Assembly (NCBI RefSeq): GCF_003867075.1
Contig: NZ_CP032544.1
Span: 2,660,001 to 2,724,000 of the forward strand
Direction of reading: 5' to 3'
Length of the DNA: 64,000 bases
From: Tenacibaculum mesophilum
GTDB lineage: Bacteria; Bacteroidota; Bacteroidia; Flavobacteriales; Flavobacteriaceae
The notes under the pieces are model-generated. The model saw only the letters and a program-made list of their open reading frames with translations. It had not been told where the DNA came from and ran no database searches. The first letter of the stretch is position 1. Every line of letters starts with the position of its first letter. The position numbers were made by a program, and so were the translations under genes. Positions 1 to 9,528 of the stretch are shown here, one piece after another.

Positions 1-659
1 TTGTAAATATTAATAGTGTAATTTTCTAAACCATATGTGTCTGTAATTTTTTTAATTCTTTCGTTAGTGTCTTGAGAGTTTTCAAATTTCTGGGGAGTGT
101 TTATTTTTAGTAAATGTATTGTACAATCAAAATTATTACTAAAATCAAGAAATCGTTCAAAAGCCTTATTTTTTTTAGGTTTAAAGCTAGATGCAAAGAC
201 GATATCTTTTGGTGTAAAACTGTCGTTATTCTTTTTTGTAACAATGACAGGTATTTCAGAGTTTCGTACAACTTTTTCAGTGTTAGACCCAATTAAGATT
301 TCTTCAAGGTTTGTATGCCCTTTAGATCCCATAATGATTAAATCTGTACTGTTTTTTTTAGAATAATCTCTAATACCTTCAAATGGACTTTGAAATCTGA
401 TAGCATGTTTAACATTTTTAATTTTAGGAAAAAAATCCTTTTTGTAATCCAGGAGTCTGTCACGAACCTTTCTAATATATAACATGCTTTCTGGAATACT
501 AAAGTTAGTTCCAGCCCCCATGTCAACGATTCCTGTAGGAAGTTCAACCATATGAAGTAAGTGTACTTCACTGTTGGCTTTGCTAGCTATTTTAGAAGCT
601 AGTTTCGAAGCATATTCAGAAGACTTCGAAAAATCAGTAGGTACTAATATTTTTTTCAT
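1..659 (-). CDS. universal stress protein, UspA family (3' end outside window)
   Basis: Minus-strand reading frame open to the window edge. It starts MKKILVPTDFSKSSEYA, the usual Usp opening strand with an ATP-site Asp. A segment reading DLIIMGSKGHTNLEEILIGSNTEKV matches the Usp G-2x-G-9x-G(S/T) nucleotide-binding signature. About 219 codons are visible, so it is longer than a single 140-residue Usp domain; the part after VIVTKK looks like the start of a second domain, common in Bacteroidetes tandem Usp proteins. It probably helps cells survive stress or growth arrest. It stands alone, divergent from rimP. Family call is firm; the role is not defined. Confidence 0.85.
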   Translation of the reverse strand, partial: MKKILVPTDFSKSSEYASKLASKIASKANSEVHLLHMVELPTGIVDMGAGTNFSIPESMLYIRKVRDRLLDYKKDFFPKIKNVKHAIRFQSPFEGIRDYSKKNSTDLIIMGSKGHTNLEEILIGSNTEKVVRNSEIPVIVTKKNNDSFTPKDIVFASSFKPKKNKAFERFLDFSNNFDCTIHLLKINTPQKFENSQDTNERIKKITDTYGLENYTINIY

Positions 660-731
660 AATAAGAAAGTTTTAAGAGAGATAGTTTCTTAAAGATACAA
701 AAAACAATGTTATAAAGAAAGAGGGTTGATA

Positions 732-763
732 TTTGTGTGTTAATGAATAACTTACTATATTTG
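732..763 (+). promoter_or_regulatory. rimP-nusA-infB promoter
   Basis: TTTG at 732-735, a 20-nt spacer, then TATATTTG at 756-763. This fits the Bacteroidetes primary sigma consensus TTTG-N17-23-TAnnTTTG. The predicted transcript starts near 768 and carries a leader of about 55 nt. Confidence 0.65.
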
Positions 764-788
764 CACCAAATTTATTAATCAGATAGAT

Positions 789-815
789 GAAGGGGACGTT
801 AGTCCCCTCTTTTTA
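789..815 (+). terminator. terminator-like hairpin in the rimP leader
   Basis: AGGGGAC (791-797), loop GTTA, GTCCCCT (802-808), then CTTTTTA. This is a GC-rich stem with a U tract, placed between the promoter and the rimP start at 824. The upstream gene runs the other way, so the hairpin can only act on the rimP operon's own transcript. An attenuator or leader control site is a reasonable inference. Confidence 0.6.
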
Positions 816-823
816 TACCTAAG

Positions 824-1285
824 ATGAATCAAGAACGAGTTAGAGAATTATTACAAGAAGCCTTAGAAGAAAACAAATCTTTATATTTAATAGATTTACA
901 ATTCTTGTCGGATAACAAAATAAAGGTAATAGTAGATGGAGATTCAGGTGTGCCACTAAGTGAGTGTATTCGTATTAGTAGGAATATAGAGCATAATTTA
1001 GATAGAGAAGAAGAAGATTTTTCGTTAGAAGTGACAACACCAGATATTGCACATCCAATAGCTGTAAAACGTCAGTATAAAAAGAATATCAACCGAATTC
1101 TAAAAGTTAAAACAGCAACAGAAGAATTTGAAGGAACGTTAACTGAGGTAACAGAAGAGACCATTACCCTATTTTGGAAAGCAAGAGAGCCTAAGCCAAT
1201 AGGTAAAGGAAAGCATACGGTAGAAAAAACAAAAATACTAGCGTATCAGGATATTAAAGAAGCAAAAGTGAAGATCATATTTTAA
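824..1285 (+). CDS. rimP: ribosome maturation factor RimP
   Basis: 153 residues, normal for the family. The N-terminal alpha/beta domain contains IDLQFLSDNKIKVIVDGD and a segment with SRNIEHNLDREEEDFSLEV, followed by a C-terminal SH3-like barrel (about residues 85-153). RimP binds the free 30S subunit and assists its maturation. It is the first gene of rimP-nusA-infB, a gene order conserved across bacteria, 12 nt upstream of nusA. The start is the first ATG after the leader hairpin. Identification is secure from sequence and context. Confidence 0.95.
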   Translation: MNQERVRELLQEALEENKSLYLIDLQFLSDNKIKVIVDGDSGVPLSECIRISRNIEHNLDREEEDFSLEVTTPDIAHPIAVKRQYKKNINRILKVKTATEEFEGTLTEVTEETITLFWKAREPKPIGKGKHTVEKTKILAYQDIKEAKVKIIF

Positions 1286-1297
1286 TTAGAGAATGAA

Positions 1298-2554
1298 ATG
1301 GAAAATATTGCGTTAATAGAATCATTTTCGGAGTTTAAAGATAATAAAAGTATAGACAGAGTAACATTAATGTCTATCTTAGAAGAAGTATTTCGTGCAG
1401 CCTTAAAGCGTAGGTTTGGGTCAGATGAGAATTTTGATATCATTATAAACCCTGATAAAGGAGATTTAGAGATTTGGAGAAATCGAGTGGTGGTGGCAGA
1501 TGGAATGTCTGAAGATGATAATGAGGAAATAGAACTTGCAGAAGCAAGGAAAATTGAACCAGATTTTGAAATTGGAGAAGATGTTTCTGAAGAAGTAAAG
1601 CTAGTAGATTTAGGTAGACGTGCTATTTTAGCATTACGCCAAAACTTAATTTCTAAAATTCACGAGCACGATAGTACAAACGTTTTTAAACAATTTAAAG
1701 ATTTAGAAGGAGAAATTTATAGTGCAGAAGTACACCATATTCGTCATAATGCTGTAATTTTGTTGGATGATGAAGGAAATGAGATTGTTTTACCAAAGAG
1801 TGAACAAATTCGTTCAGACTTCTTTAGAAAAGGAGATGCAGTTAGAGGAGTGATAAAATCTGTAGAGTTAAGAGGTAATAAACCCGCTATTATTTTATCA
1901 AGAACTTCACCAGCGTTCTTAGTGAAATTATTTGAACAAGAAATCCCTGAAGTTTTCGATGGTTTAATTACTATTGAAGGCGTAGCAAGGATTCCTGGAG
2001 ATAAAGCAAAAATAGCAGTAGATTCTTACGATGATAGAATAGACCCTGTTGGAGCTTGTGTTGGTGTAAAAGGATCTCGTATTCACGGTATTGTTCGTGA
2101 ATTAGGAAACGAAAATATTGATGTAATTAACTATACAAAGAACGAACAGTTATTTGTAGCAAGAGCCTTAAGTCCTGCAAAAGTAACTTCAGTAGACATT
2201 GAAATGTTTGATGAAGAAAAGAATGGTAAGAAAGGACGTGTTAATGTTTTGCTGAAACCAGAAGAAGTATCAAAAGCAATTGGTAGAGCTGGTGTAAATA
2301 TTCGTTTAGCAAGTGAGTTGACAGGTTACGAAATTGACGTTCAAAGAGAAGGTATTGAAGAAGAAGATGTTGAATTAACAGAATTCTCTGATGAAATTGA
2401 AGCTTGGGTAATTGAAGAATTCAAGAAAATAGGTTTAGATACAGCAAAGAGTGTCTTGGAAAAAGATGTATCAATGTTAGTACAAAGAACAGATTTAGAG
2501 GAAGAAACAATTTTAGATGTTCAACGAATTTTAAGAGAAGAATTCGAAGATTAA
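1298..2554 (+). CDS. nusA: transcription termination/antitermination factor NusA
   Basis: 418 residues. The N-terminal RNA-polymerase-binding domain is followed by an S1 domain (about 135-200) and tandem KH domains (about 230-350), with VGACVGVKGSRIHGIVREL and the second KH motif AIGRAGVNIRLASEL. The C-terminal acidic repeats of E. coli NusA are absent, as is usual in Bacteroidetes. NusA binds elongating RNA polymerase and nascent RNA and modulates pausing and termination. Second gene of the operon. It could act on the operon's own leader hairpin; that is inference. Confidence 0.96.
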   Translation: MENIALIESFSEFKDNKSIDRVTLMSILEEVFRAALKRRFGSDENFDIIINPDKGDLEIWRNRVVVADGMSEDDNEEIELAEARKIEPDFEIGEDVSEEVKLVDLGRRAILALRQNLISKIHEHDSTNVFKQFKDLEGEIYSAEVHHIRHNAVILLDDEGNEIVLPKSEQIRSDFFRKGDAVRGVIKSVELRGNKPAIILSRTSPAFLVKLFEQEIPEVFDGLITIEGVARIPGDKAKIAVDSYDDRIDPVGACVGVKGSRIHGIVRELGNENIDVINYTKNEQLFVARALSPAKVTSVDIEMFDEEKNGKKGRVNVLLKPEEVSKAIGRAGVNIRLASELTGYEIDVQREGIEEEDVELTEFSDEIEAWVIEEFKKIGLDTAKSVLEKDVSMLVQRTDLEEETILDVQRILREEFED

Positions 2555-2691
2555 ATATAACACAAAAAAGGAAGCTAGTGTCCTAATATAGGAAACTGTA
2601 TAAAATCTAGCAAAAAGAAGAAAAAGAGCATAACTATACGTACTAGAGACGTGTAAAGTGTGTTTTTTCAATAAAAAGTATAAAATAATAT

Positions 2692-5547
2692 ATGGCTGAA
2701 GGCAAAAAATTAAGACTAAATAAGGTTTTAAGAGAACTAAACATTTCTTTAGATAGAGCTGTTGAACACCTAGCTAAAAATGGCTATGAGATTGAAGCTC
2801 GCCCTACTACCAAAATATCAGATGCAGAATATCAAATTTTATTTGATGGTTTCCAAACTGATAAATCTAAAAAGGTGGCCTCTAAGGAAGTGAGCGAAGA
2901 AAAGAAAAAAGAGAAAGAGGCAATTCGTCAGCAATTAGAACAAGAGCAAGAAAGAAAGAGATTAGAAGAGGAAGCTAAAAAACAAGAAGTTTTAAAAGCC
3001 AAAGCTGAAAAGTTAGAACTTAAAACAGTAGGTAAAATAGATGTTGAAACTGGTAAGGCTATTGAAGAAGTAGCTGAAGAGGTAAAACCGGAGCCTACTA
3101 AAAAAGAGGAGAAAATAGAGGAACCAAAGAAAGAAGAGCCTATTAAACCAGTTCAAGAAACTAAAAAAGTTGAAGAACCAGTTAAGGTCGAAGAGAAAAA
3201 GCCAGAGCCTCCTAAAACTGAAAAACCAAAGGAACAAACAGTTAATACTCCTAAAAAGGAAGTGAAGAAAGAACAGCCTAAAGAAGTTAAAAAGACTGTT
3301 GAAAATAAGGTTAAAGAGGTGAAGCAACCAGTAAAGGAGGTAGAAATAACTCCAGAAAATGCTGAGAAAATTAAAACTCAGTACAAAAAATTAGAAGGTC
3401 CTAATTTTACAGGTCAAAAAATTGACTTAAAACAATTTGAAAGACCAAAAAAGAAGAAACCTGAAGCTAATAAGGCTGATGGAGATAAAAAGAAGCGTAA
3501 AAGAATTAGCAAACCAGGAAGTCCTGGAACAGGCGCTAAACCTCAAGGAAATAACCGAGGAGGTCAAAACCGAGGAGGCCAGAGAGGTGGTAACCGAGGA
3601 GGTCAAAGAGGTAGAAGACCAGCAGCTGCTCCAAAAGAAGAACTAACAGAAGCACAAATCCAAAAACAAGTTAGAGAAACTTTAGAAAAACTTCAGGGTA
3701 AATCTAAAAAAGGAAAAGGAGCAAAATACCGTAGAGATAAAAGAGATGCCCACCGCCAGCAAAGTGAAGCTGAATTACAGGCAGCACAAGCAGAGAGTAA
3801 GGTGTTGAAAGTAACAGAATTTGTTACGGTTAGTGAAGTAGCAACTATGATGGATGTTCCCGTTACCCAAATTATTTCTACATGTATGATGTTAGGAATG
3901 ATGGTAACGATGAATCAACGATTAGATGCTGAAACATTACAAATTGTAGCAGAAGAATTTAACTATACTGTAGAGTTTGTTGGAGCTGAAGTTGAGGAAT
4001 CTATAGAAGAAGTTGAAGACAAGCCAGAAGATTTAATAACTCGTGCACCTATTATCACAGTGATGGGACACGTAGATCACGGTAAAACATCGTTGTTAGA
4101 TTACATCCGTAACGCGAATGTTATTGAAGGTGAATCAGGAGGTATCACACAACACATTGGTGCTTACGCAGTGAAGGTAGGAGAACATAAAATAGCTTTC
4201 TTAGATACTCCAGGTCACGAAGCCTTTACAGCAATGCGTGCTCGTGGTGCTCAAGTAACGGATTTAGTTATTATTGTAGTAGCTGCAGATGATGATGTAA
4301 TGCCACAAACAAAAGAGGCGATTTCTCACGCACAAGCAGCAGGAGTGCCAATTATCTTCGCAATAAACAAGATAGATAAGCCTAACGCGAATCCAGATAA
4401 TATTAAAACACAACTTTCTTCTATGAATTTATTAGTAGAAGATTGGGGAGGTAACATTCAGTCGCAAGAAATTTCTGCTAAAACAGGACAAGGGGTTGAT
4501 GAGTTATTAGAAAAAGTATTATTAGAAGCGGAAGTATTAGAGTTAAAAGCAAACCCTAATAAAAACGCAAACGGAGCTGTAGTAGAAGCTTTATTAGATA
4601 AAGGTAGAGGATATGTATCTACAATATTGGTACAAGCAGGTACATTAAAAATTGGAGATTATATCTTAGCCGGAAAGCATAGTGGTAAAGTAAGAGCTAT
4701 GTTTGATGATAAAGGAAGGAAAGTAAAAGAGGCAGGACCTTCTACGCCAGTATCAATTTTAGGTTTAGATGGTGCACCACAAGCAGGTGATAAGTTCAAT
4801 GTATTTGAAGATGAGCGTGAAGCTAAGCAAATAGCAGCAAAACGTTCTCAATTACAACGTGAACAATCTGTTAGAACACAAAAAACATTAACACTTGCAG
4901 AAATTGGTCGTCGCATTGCATTAGGAGACTTCAAAGAGTTAAATATCATCTTAAAAGGAGATGTTGATGGTTCGGTTGAAGCGTTAACAGATTCGTTCCA
5001 AAAGCTATCTACAGAAGAAATCCAAGTGAATATTATTCACAAAGGAGTTGGAGCAATTACAGAATCTGACGTATTATTAGCAACAGCTTCAGATGCAATT
5101 ATCGTTGGATTTAACGTACGTCCGCAAGGAAATGCGCGTTCGGTAGCAGATAGAGAAGAAGTTGATATCAGAACTTACTCAATCATTTATGACGCTATCA
5201 ACGACCTGAAAGATGCAATGGAAGGAATGTTGTCTCCTGAAATGAAAGAAGAAGTTCTTGGTAATGTTGAAATTAGAGAAGTTTATAAAATTTCTAAGAT
5301 TGGTAACATTGCAGGATGTATGGTGATGACAGGGAAAATTACAAGAGACTCTAAAGTTCGTGTAATTAGAGATGGAATTGTAGTTCATGATGGTGTGTTA
5401 GCTTCGTTAAAACGTTTTAAAGACGATGTTAAGGAAGTAACTAAAGGATACGATTGTGGTCTTCAAATTAAAGGATATAACGATATTAAAGAAGGAGATA
5501 CATTAGAAGCATATACTGAAGTAGCAGTTAAGAAAAAGCTTAAATAG
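2692..5547 (+). CDS. infB: translation initiation factor IF-2
   Basis: 951 residues. The start reads [19 protein letters not shown], the standard Flavobacteria IF-2 N-terminus. Residues about 60-240 are a highly charged Lys/Glu/Pro linker, then a Gly/Arg-rich tract (about 280-310). The IF2 N2 domain precedes the GTPase domain from about residue 455: G1 GHVDHGKT (459-466), G3 DTPGHEAF, G4 NKID. The C-terminal domains that bind fMet-tRNA follow. The 137-nt gap after nusA holds no gene. An intrinsic terminator follows at once, closing the operon. Confidence 0.97.
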   Translation: MAEGKKLRLNKVLRELNISLDRAVEHLAKNGYEIEARPTTKISDAEYQILFDGFQTDKSKKVASKEVSEEKKKEKEAIRQQLEQEQERKRLEEEAKKQEVLKAKAEKLELKTVGKIDVETGKAIEEVAEEVKPEPTKKEEKIEEPKKEEPIKPVQETKKVEEPVKVEEKKPEPPKTEKPKEQTVNTPKKEVKKEQPKEVKKTVENKVKEVKQPVKEVEITPENAEKIKTQYKKLEGPNFTGQKIDLKQFERPKKKKPEANKADGDKKKRKRISKPGSPGTGAKPQGNNRGGQNRGGQRGGNRGGQRGRRPAAAPKEELTEAQIQKQVRETLEKLQGKSKKGKGAKYRRDKRDAHRQQSEAELQAAQAESKVLKVTEFVTVSEVATMMDVPVTQIISTCMMLGMMVTMNQRLDAETLQIVAEEFNYTVEFVGAEVEESIEEVEDKPEDLITRAPIITVMGHVDHGKTSLLDYIRNANVIEGESGGITQHIGAYAVKVGEHKIAFLDTPGHEAFTAMRARGAQVTDLVIIVVAADDDVMPQTKEAISHAQAAGVPIIFAINKIDKPNANPDNIKTQLSSMNLLVEDWGGNIQSQEISAKTGQGVDELLEKVLLEAEVLELKANPNKNANGAVVEALLDKGRGYVSTILVQAGTLKIGDYILAGKHSGKVRAMFDDKGRKVKEAGPSTPVSILGLDGAPQAGDKFNVFEDEREAKQIAAKRSQLQREQSVRTQKTLTLAEIGRRIALGDFKELNIILKGDVDGSVEALTDSFQKLSTEEIQVNIIHKGVGAITESDVLLATASDAIIVGFNVRPQGNARSVADREEVDIRTYSIIYDAINDLKDAMEGMLSPEMKEEVLGNVEIREVYKISKIGNIAGCMVMTGKITRDSKVRVIRDGIVVHDGVLASLKRFKDDVKEVTKGYDCGLQIKGYNDIKEGDTLEAYTEVAVKKKLK

Positions 5548-5568
5548 TTATTTAATATAACATAGTAT

Positions 5569-5597
5569 AAAAAGACACCTAATTTAGGTGTCTTTTT
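5569..5597 (+). terminator. infB terminator
   Basis: AAAAAGACACCT (5569-5580), 5-nt loop, AGGTGTCTTTTT (5586-5597). A perfect 12-bp A/U-flanked stem 21 nt after the infB stop. Confidence 0.85.
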
Positions 5598-5684
5598 ATA
5601 TTTGGTATTTAAGCAGATATTTTACTTGTTTATCACTAGTTGTTTTTAAAGTGTTAATTATTATTCATAATTAATGTTTTTAAA

Positions 5685-5768
5685 ATGTTTGCAAAGATTA
5701 TAAACCCTCTGTGGATTATTATTTTAATGATACCTGTATATATGTGTTTACAGAAGATAAAAAACTAG
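5685..5768 (+). CDS. possible 27-residue single-span membrane peptide
   Basis: A short frame between two terminators: MFAKIINPLWIIILMIPVYM followed by a basic tail (CLQKIKN). It has a strongly hydrophobic centre with Lys at each end, the layout of a small one-pass membrane protein. No promoter with both boxes is evident and no family is recognised. The rest of 5598-5851 shows nothing else. It may be a chance frame in AT-rich DNA. Confidence 0.2.
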   Translation: MFAKIINPLWIIILMIPVYMCLQKIKN

Positions 5769-5851
5769 AATAGGTGTGTAGTATTTGTTCCAGTAGAATT
5801 TAGAGTCTACTATAACAGACTAACTTTATTTTAATACGAAATTCATATATT

Positions 5852-5884
5852 AAGACGTTCTTTATTTAAAAGAGCGTCTTTTTA
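5852..5884 (+). terminator. terminator-like hairpin
   Basis: AAGACGTTCT (5852-5861), loop, AGAGCGTCTT (5871-5880, one G-U pair) and T4. It lies downstream of the possible small ORF at 5685 and upstream of the gene at 5912. Confidence 0.6.
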
Positions 5885-5911
5885 TTATGATTAACTAGAA
5901 AGTAAGAATAG

Positions 5912-6334
5912 ATGAAATACCTAAAAATAATAACTCCTGTAGTATTTTTATTAATGATGAACTGTGCAGCACAAAATAAAATAAAAGAGTTTGATAAAAT
6001 AGCTTATGAAGCTCAAACAAGAGGAAGTATAGTGCAGTTAACTATTGAAGGAAATAACTTATCGTACAAAATAAATCAAAAAGAAGGGAGTAAAAAAGTA
6101 ACTAAAGAACAATTAGAAGAATTAAACACTATAGTAAATGAGTTGAATTTAGAACAAATAAGCGATTTACAAGCACCAAGTGAAAAAAGAATAACAGACG
6201 CAGCTTTGCATGCGAAGTTTACTATTAAAATAGCTAATAAGGAATATAGGTCAAGTGTATTTGATGCAGGTAACCCACCAAAAGAATTAAAAAAGCTGGA
6301 AGGTTTTTTATACAACCTTTCTGAATTGAAATAA
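5912..6334 (+). CDS. small lipoprotein of unknown function
   Basis: 140 residues. The signal peptide MKYLKIITPVVFLLMMNCAAQ ends in a lipobox with Cys18, so the product is probably a membrane-anchored lipoprotein. The mature part is Lys/Glu-rich with predicted alternating helix and strand and no catalytic motif that I recognise. It ends convergent to the TM2 gene and shares a terminator with it. A decayed copy of its last third lies at 12534-12635, so the gene once had a paralogue here. Function unknown. Confidence 0.75.
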   Translation: MKYLKIITPVVFLLMMNCAAQNKIKEFDKIAYEAQTRGSIVQLTIEGNNLSYKINQKEGSKKVTKEQLEELNTIVNELNLEQISDLQAPSEKRITDAALHAKFTIKIANKEYRSSVFDAGNPPKELKKLEGFLYNLSELK

Positions 6335-6359
6335 AAAAAGCGCCTCAAGGCGCTTTTTT
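6333..6359. terminator. bidirectional terminator
   Basis: AAAAAAGCGCCT, 2-nt loop, AGGCGCTTTTTT. The symmetrical stem serves the lipoprotein gene (plus) and the TM2 gene (minus). Confidence 0.85.
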
Positions 6360-6368
6360 ATATGATGA

Positions 6369-6638
6369 TTAGAACCATCCTTTTTGGTTTACCTGATATG
6401 TTTCAACAAATTCTTCATCAGATTTTGTTAAATAAATAATCCCTTCTATAAAAGGAATGATTCCTGCAAAACCGCAAGTTATAATCGTAGCTATAATTTG
6501 TATAATACCCTCTTTGGTATATCCTAATACAAACTTATGTATTCCTATTGAACCTATTAAAATCGCTAAAATACCAGCTAATACACGTTTACTTTCTTGA
6601 TTAGGAACAGTATTCCCGTTTTCATCAATTACATCCAT
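6369..6638 (-). CDS. TM2 domain membrane protein
   Basis: 89 residues. Two hydrophobic segments are joined by the TM2 signature: SKRVLAGILAILIGSIGIHKF, then LGYTKEGIIQIIATIITCGFAGIIPFIEGIIYL. The conserved GxxGxHxFxxG and the FIEGI(I) patterns are visible. Small TM2 proteins sit in the inner membrane; their role is not established. It is a single gene on the minus strand with a shared terminator. Confidence 0.85.
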   Translation of the reverse strand: MDVIDENGNTVPNQESKRVLAGILAILIGSIGIHKFVLGYTKEGIIQIIATIITCGFAGIIPFIEGIIYLTKSDEEFVETYQVNQKGWF

Positions 6639-6673
6639 TTTTTTATTTTTTTATTTATTAGACGGTGCTAAAT

Positions 6674-7066
6674 TTATAAAAAAGCTTCGTCTTTTGGCTC
6701 CCATAATTCAATTTTATTTCCATCTAAATCTACAACCCATCCAAACTTACCATAATCATACTCCTCTATTTTATCCATCACTGTAATTCCTTTTTCTTTT
6801 AACTCTTCTAACAACTCCACTAAGTTTTCTACTCGGTAATTGAACATAAAATCTTTTTTAGACGGTTCAAAATAGTTTGTATCATTCGCAAACGGACTCC
6901 ATTGTGTTGATGCCTTCTTACCTTCGTTATCCTTCCACCAAAACGTACAACCCCAGTCATCTGTGTTAAAACCTAAGTTGTTTTTATACCAATCTTTCGT
7001 TGCTTTCGGGTCTTCTGTTTTAAAAAAAACTCCTCCTATTCCTATTACTTTACCTTTTTTCTTCAT
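6674..7066 (-). CDS. VOC (glyoxalase/bleomycin-resistance-like) family protein
   Basis: 130 residues, one beta-alpha-beta-beta-beta module duplicated, as in the vicinal-oxygen-chelate fold: GIGGVFFKTEDPKATKDWYKNNLGF near the start and FGWVVDLDGNKIELWEP near the end, where the Glu is the usual metal ligand. The substrate cannot be deduced; close relatives are simply called glyoxalases. It lies 1 nt after the DUF1801 gene on the same strand, so it is cotranscribed. Confidence 0.85.
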   Translation of the reverse strand: MKKKGKVIGIGGVFFKTEDPKATKDWYKNNLGFNTDDWGCTFWWKDNEGKKASTQWSPFANDTNYFEPSKKDFMFNYRVENLVELLEELKEKGITVMDKIEEYDYGKFGWVVDLDGNKIELWEPKDEAFL

Positions 7067-7067
7067 T

Positions 7068-7526
7068 TTATTTCTTTTTTACAACTGATTCGTAGATAGA
7101 AATCCATTCATCTACAGTCATTTTTGTACATAATTTAGTAATTAATTTATACGGAATATCATCCAGCTTTTTAAAACGAATACAACTTTTTCCCATATCT
7201 AATTTCCTTTTTGAATACTTAGGATATTCTGTCACAAACCAATCGTATAACTCTTTTTTAGCATAAATTCCGCTATGATATAGATTTATTGAGTTTTTTT
7301 GTGAAGCTAAATTCATAAAAGGAAGTGGTAATTTTGGATTACAATGATAACCATCGGGATATTTTGAATGTGGAACATAATACCCAATCATATTATAATT
7401 GATTCCTTCTTCAAATCCTTTAGGTAGGTTTTCCTTAATAAGGTTACGAAGCTTTTGTAAAACTTCTTGTCTTTCTTCTGGGACTTGAGAAATATATTCT
7501 TCTACTGTAGCTGCTTCATATTTCAT
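7068..7526 (-). CDS. DUF1801 domain protein
   Basis: 152 residues matching the DUF1801/YdhG-like fold: EYISQVPEERQEVLQKLRNLI at the N-terminus, then GFEEGINYNMIGYYVPHSKYP and the ending MTVDEWISIYES. Function is unknown; the family shares a fold with frataxin-like proteins. Middle gene of a probable three-gene minus-strand unit: dehydrogenase (7551-8489), this gene, then the VOC protein. Confidence 0.8.
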   Translation of the reverse strand: MKYEAATVEEYISQVPEERQEVLQKLRNLIKENLPKGFEEGINYNMIGYYVPHSKYPDGYHCNPKLPLPFMNLASQKNSINLYHSGIYAKKELYDWFVTEYPKYSKRKLDMGKSCIRFKKLDDIPYKLITKLCTKMTVDEWISIYESVVKKK

Positions 7527-7550
7527 GTTACATGATTTTGAAGCATCAAG

Positions 7551-8489
7551 TTAACAAAATTTTTCTTTAATTTTATCTACAATAGTCTGCGCTAACTTTT
7601 CTTTACTTTCTATGGTCCAACCAGCAACATGAGGAGAAAGCAACACATTTTCTGCTTTTATTAAATACTGAAATGCCTCGGGCATTTCTTGGTTTGTAAA
7701 TAGGTTTTCAAACGATTTTTTTTCATACTCTAATACATCCAATCCTGCTCCTAAAACTTTTCCTGATTGTAAAGCGACTACTAAATCTTTTGTTACTACT
7801 GATTTTCCTCTGGCAGTATTTAACAACCAAAATGGTTTTGAAAAACCATTAATAAAGTCTGAATTAACCATATTCATCGTTAATTCTGTTTGTGGAGTAT
7901 GTAAACTTAAAACATCAGTTCTTTTTTGAAGTTCTTCTAAAGAAACTTGTTTACAATTATTATCACCAACATTCGGCTTAATATCGTAACATATTACTTC
8001 CACATCGAAACCACGGAGTTTTTTAGCAAAGGCTTTTCCCATATTACCATAACCGATGATTCCAACAGTTTTTCCATCCAACTCTACACCTCTGTTTTCT
8101 TCTCTTAACCATTTACCTTCTCGTACCTCTTTATCTGCTTTATTAAGCTTGTTAAACAAAGAAAGTAACATTCCTAACGTATGCTCTCCTACTGCATTTC
8201 GATTTCCTTCTGGTGCTGATATTAAGTGTACTCCTTTCTTTTCAGCATAATCACAATCAATGTTTTCTAATCCAGCTCCTACTCGTCCTATAAATTTAAG
8301 GTTTGTTGCTTTATCTAAAAATTGTTTATCAATGGTAAATCGACTACGAATAATAACTCCATCATACAAATGAATTTTAGCTTCAATTTCTGATTTTGAA
8401 GAGATATAATCTTCATAGTTTTCAAAACCTAAATTCTTTAGTTTATTTATTAACAGAGAGTGATTAGTGTCTAAATGAAGTATTTTCAT
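7551..8489 (-). CDS. D-2-hydroxyacid dehydrogenase (phosphoglycerate dehydrogenase-like)
   Basis: 312 residues. The Rossmann motif GIIGYGNMGKAFAKKL lies in the middle. The catalytic triad of the family is present: Arg in FIGRVGAGLENID, Glu near VLGAGLDVLEYE, and His in LLSPHVAGWT. There is no C-terminal ACT domain, unlike long SerA enzymes. NAD-dependent oxidation of a 2-hydroxyacid is certain at family level; the substrate is not (3-phosphoglycerate or another acid). First gene of a short minus-strand unit. Confidence 0.88.
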   Translation of the reverse strand: MKILHLDTNHSLLINKLKNLGFENYEDYISSKSEIEAKIHLYDGVIIRSRFTIDKQFLDKATNLKFIGRVGAGLENIDCDYAEKKGVHLISAPEGNRNAVGEHTLGMLLSLFNKLNKADKEVREGKWLREENRGVELDGKTVGIIGYGNMGKAFAKKLRGFDVEVICYDIKPNVGDNNCKQVSLEELQKRTDVLSLHTPQTELTMNMVNSDFINGFSKPFWLLNTARGKSVVTKDLVVALQSGKVLGAGLDVLEYEKKSFENLFTNQEMPEAFQYLIKAENVLLSPHVAGWTIESKEKLAQTIVDKIKEKFC

Positions 8490-8509
8490 TTTAAAAATAT
8501 AATCTTAAA

Positions 8510-8538
8510 CAAAAAAGTCTCCCAAAAGGAAGACTTTT
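8510..8538 (-). terminator. panB terminator
   Basis: AAAAGTCTTCC / GGGAGACTTTTTT read on the minus strand with one bulge and a U tract, between panB and the dehydrogenase gene. Confidence 0.65.
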
Positions 8539-8541
8539 ACA

Positions 8542-9360
8542 TTAATACTGTTCTTCTTCGTTTGGAAAGTCTTGACTTTTAACATCTGTAATGTACTGTT
8601 CAAATGCATTTGTCATTCCTGTATATAAATCTAAGTATCTACGTAAGAAACGAGGATTAAACTCATGTGTCATTCCTAACATATCGTGAGTTACTAATAC
8701 TTGTCCATCTACACCTGCACCTGCTCCAATTCCTATAACTGGAATTGTTAAAGCTTCAGCAACTTTTTGTGCTAACTTAGCAGGAACTTTTTCTAATACA
8801 ATAGCAAAACAACCTAATCTTTCCAACATTAAAGCATCTGTCATTAACTTTTCTGCCTCAGCTTCTTCTTTTGCTCTTACTGTATAAGTTCCGAACTTAT
8901 AAATAGATTGAGGAGTTAACCCTAAGTGACCCATTACAGGAATACCTGCATTTAAAATTCGTTTAATAGAGTCTTTTATTTCTTTTCCTCCTTCTAGTTT
9001 TATTGAGTGTGCTCCACTTTCTTTCATAATTCGAATAGCCGAACGTAATGCTTCTTTTGGATCTGATTGATAACTACCAAAAGGCAAGTCAACCACTACT
9101 AAACAACGATCTATTCCTCTTACTACAGAACTTGCATGATATATCATTTGATCTAATGTAATAGGCAATGTAGTTTCATGACCAGCCATTACATTTGATG
9201 CTGAATCTCCCACTAAGATTACGTCTACTCCTGCACCATCAACAATTTTTGCCATAGTATAATCGTAAGCCGTAAGCATTGAGATTTTTTCTCCATTTGC
9301 TTTCATTTCAACAAGAGATTTAGTGGTAATTCTTTTATATTGTTTTTTTGCTACTGACAT
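8542..9360 (-). CDS. panB: 3-methyl-2-oxobutanoate hydroxymethyltransferase
   Basis: 272 residues, typical. [19 protein letters not shown] and [21 protein letters not shown] are PanB signatures with the Mg-binding Asp residues. [29 protein letters not shown] and [17 protein letters not shown] follow. It transfers a hydroxymethyl group from 5,10-methylene-THF to ketoisovalerate, giving ketopantoate in pantothenate/CoA synthesis. No other pan gene is nearby. It ends in its own terminator. Confidence 0.96.
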   Translation of the reverse strand: MSVAKKQYKRITTKSLVEMKANGEKISMLTAYDYTMAKIVDGAGVDVILVGDSASNVMAGHETTLPITLDQMIYHASSVVRGIDRCLVVVDLPFGSYQSDPKEALRSAIRIMKESGAHSIKLEGGKEIKDSIKRILNAGIPVMGHLGLTPQSIYKFGTYTVRAKEEAEAEKLMTDALMLERLGCFAIVLEKVPAKLAQKVAEALTIPVIGIGAGAGVDGQVLVTHDMLGMTHEFNPRFLRRYLDLYTGMTNAFEQYITDVKSQDFPNEEEQY

Positions 9361-9528
9361 TTCTTTTTTTTTATGGATTGTAAAAATACATAATTATTAT
9401 TCACTGGTTTTATTTATTATATTTTCATAATCTCTTTAATTTACTTTTTTTAATGCCGTTAATCTTCTGTTAATTAAATTTTAGCCTTTTATTTTTTTAA
9501 TAGCTTTACCTAACTAAATCAAACTAAC

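Noticed and set aside
3013..3327. Minus-strand 104-residue frame within infB
   Set aside because: Opposite strand of the Lys/Glu-rich IF-2 linker; Phe/Leu-rich shadow with no promoter or family.
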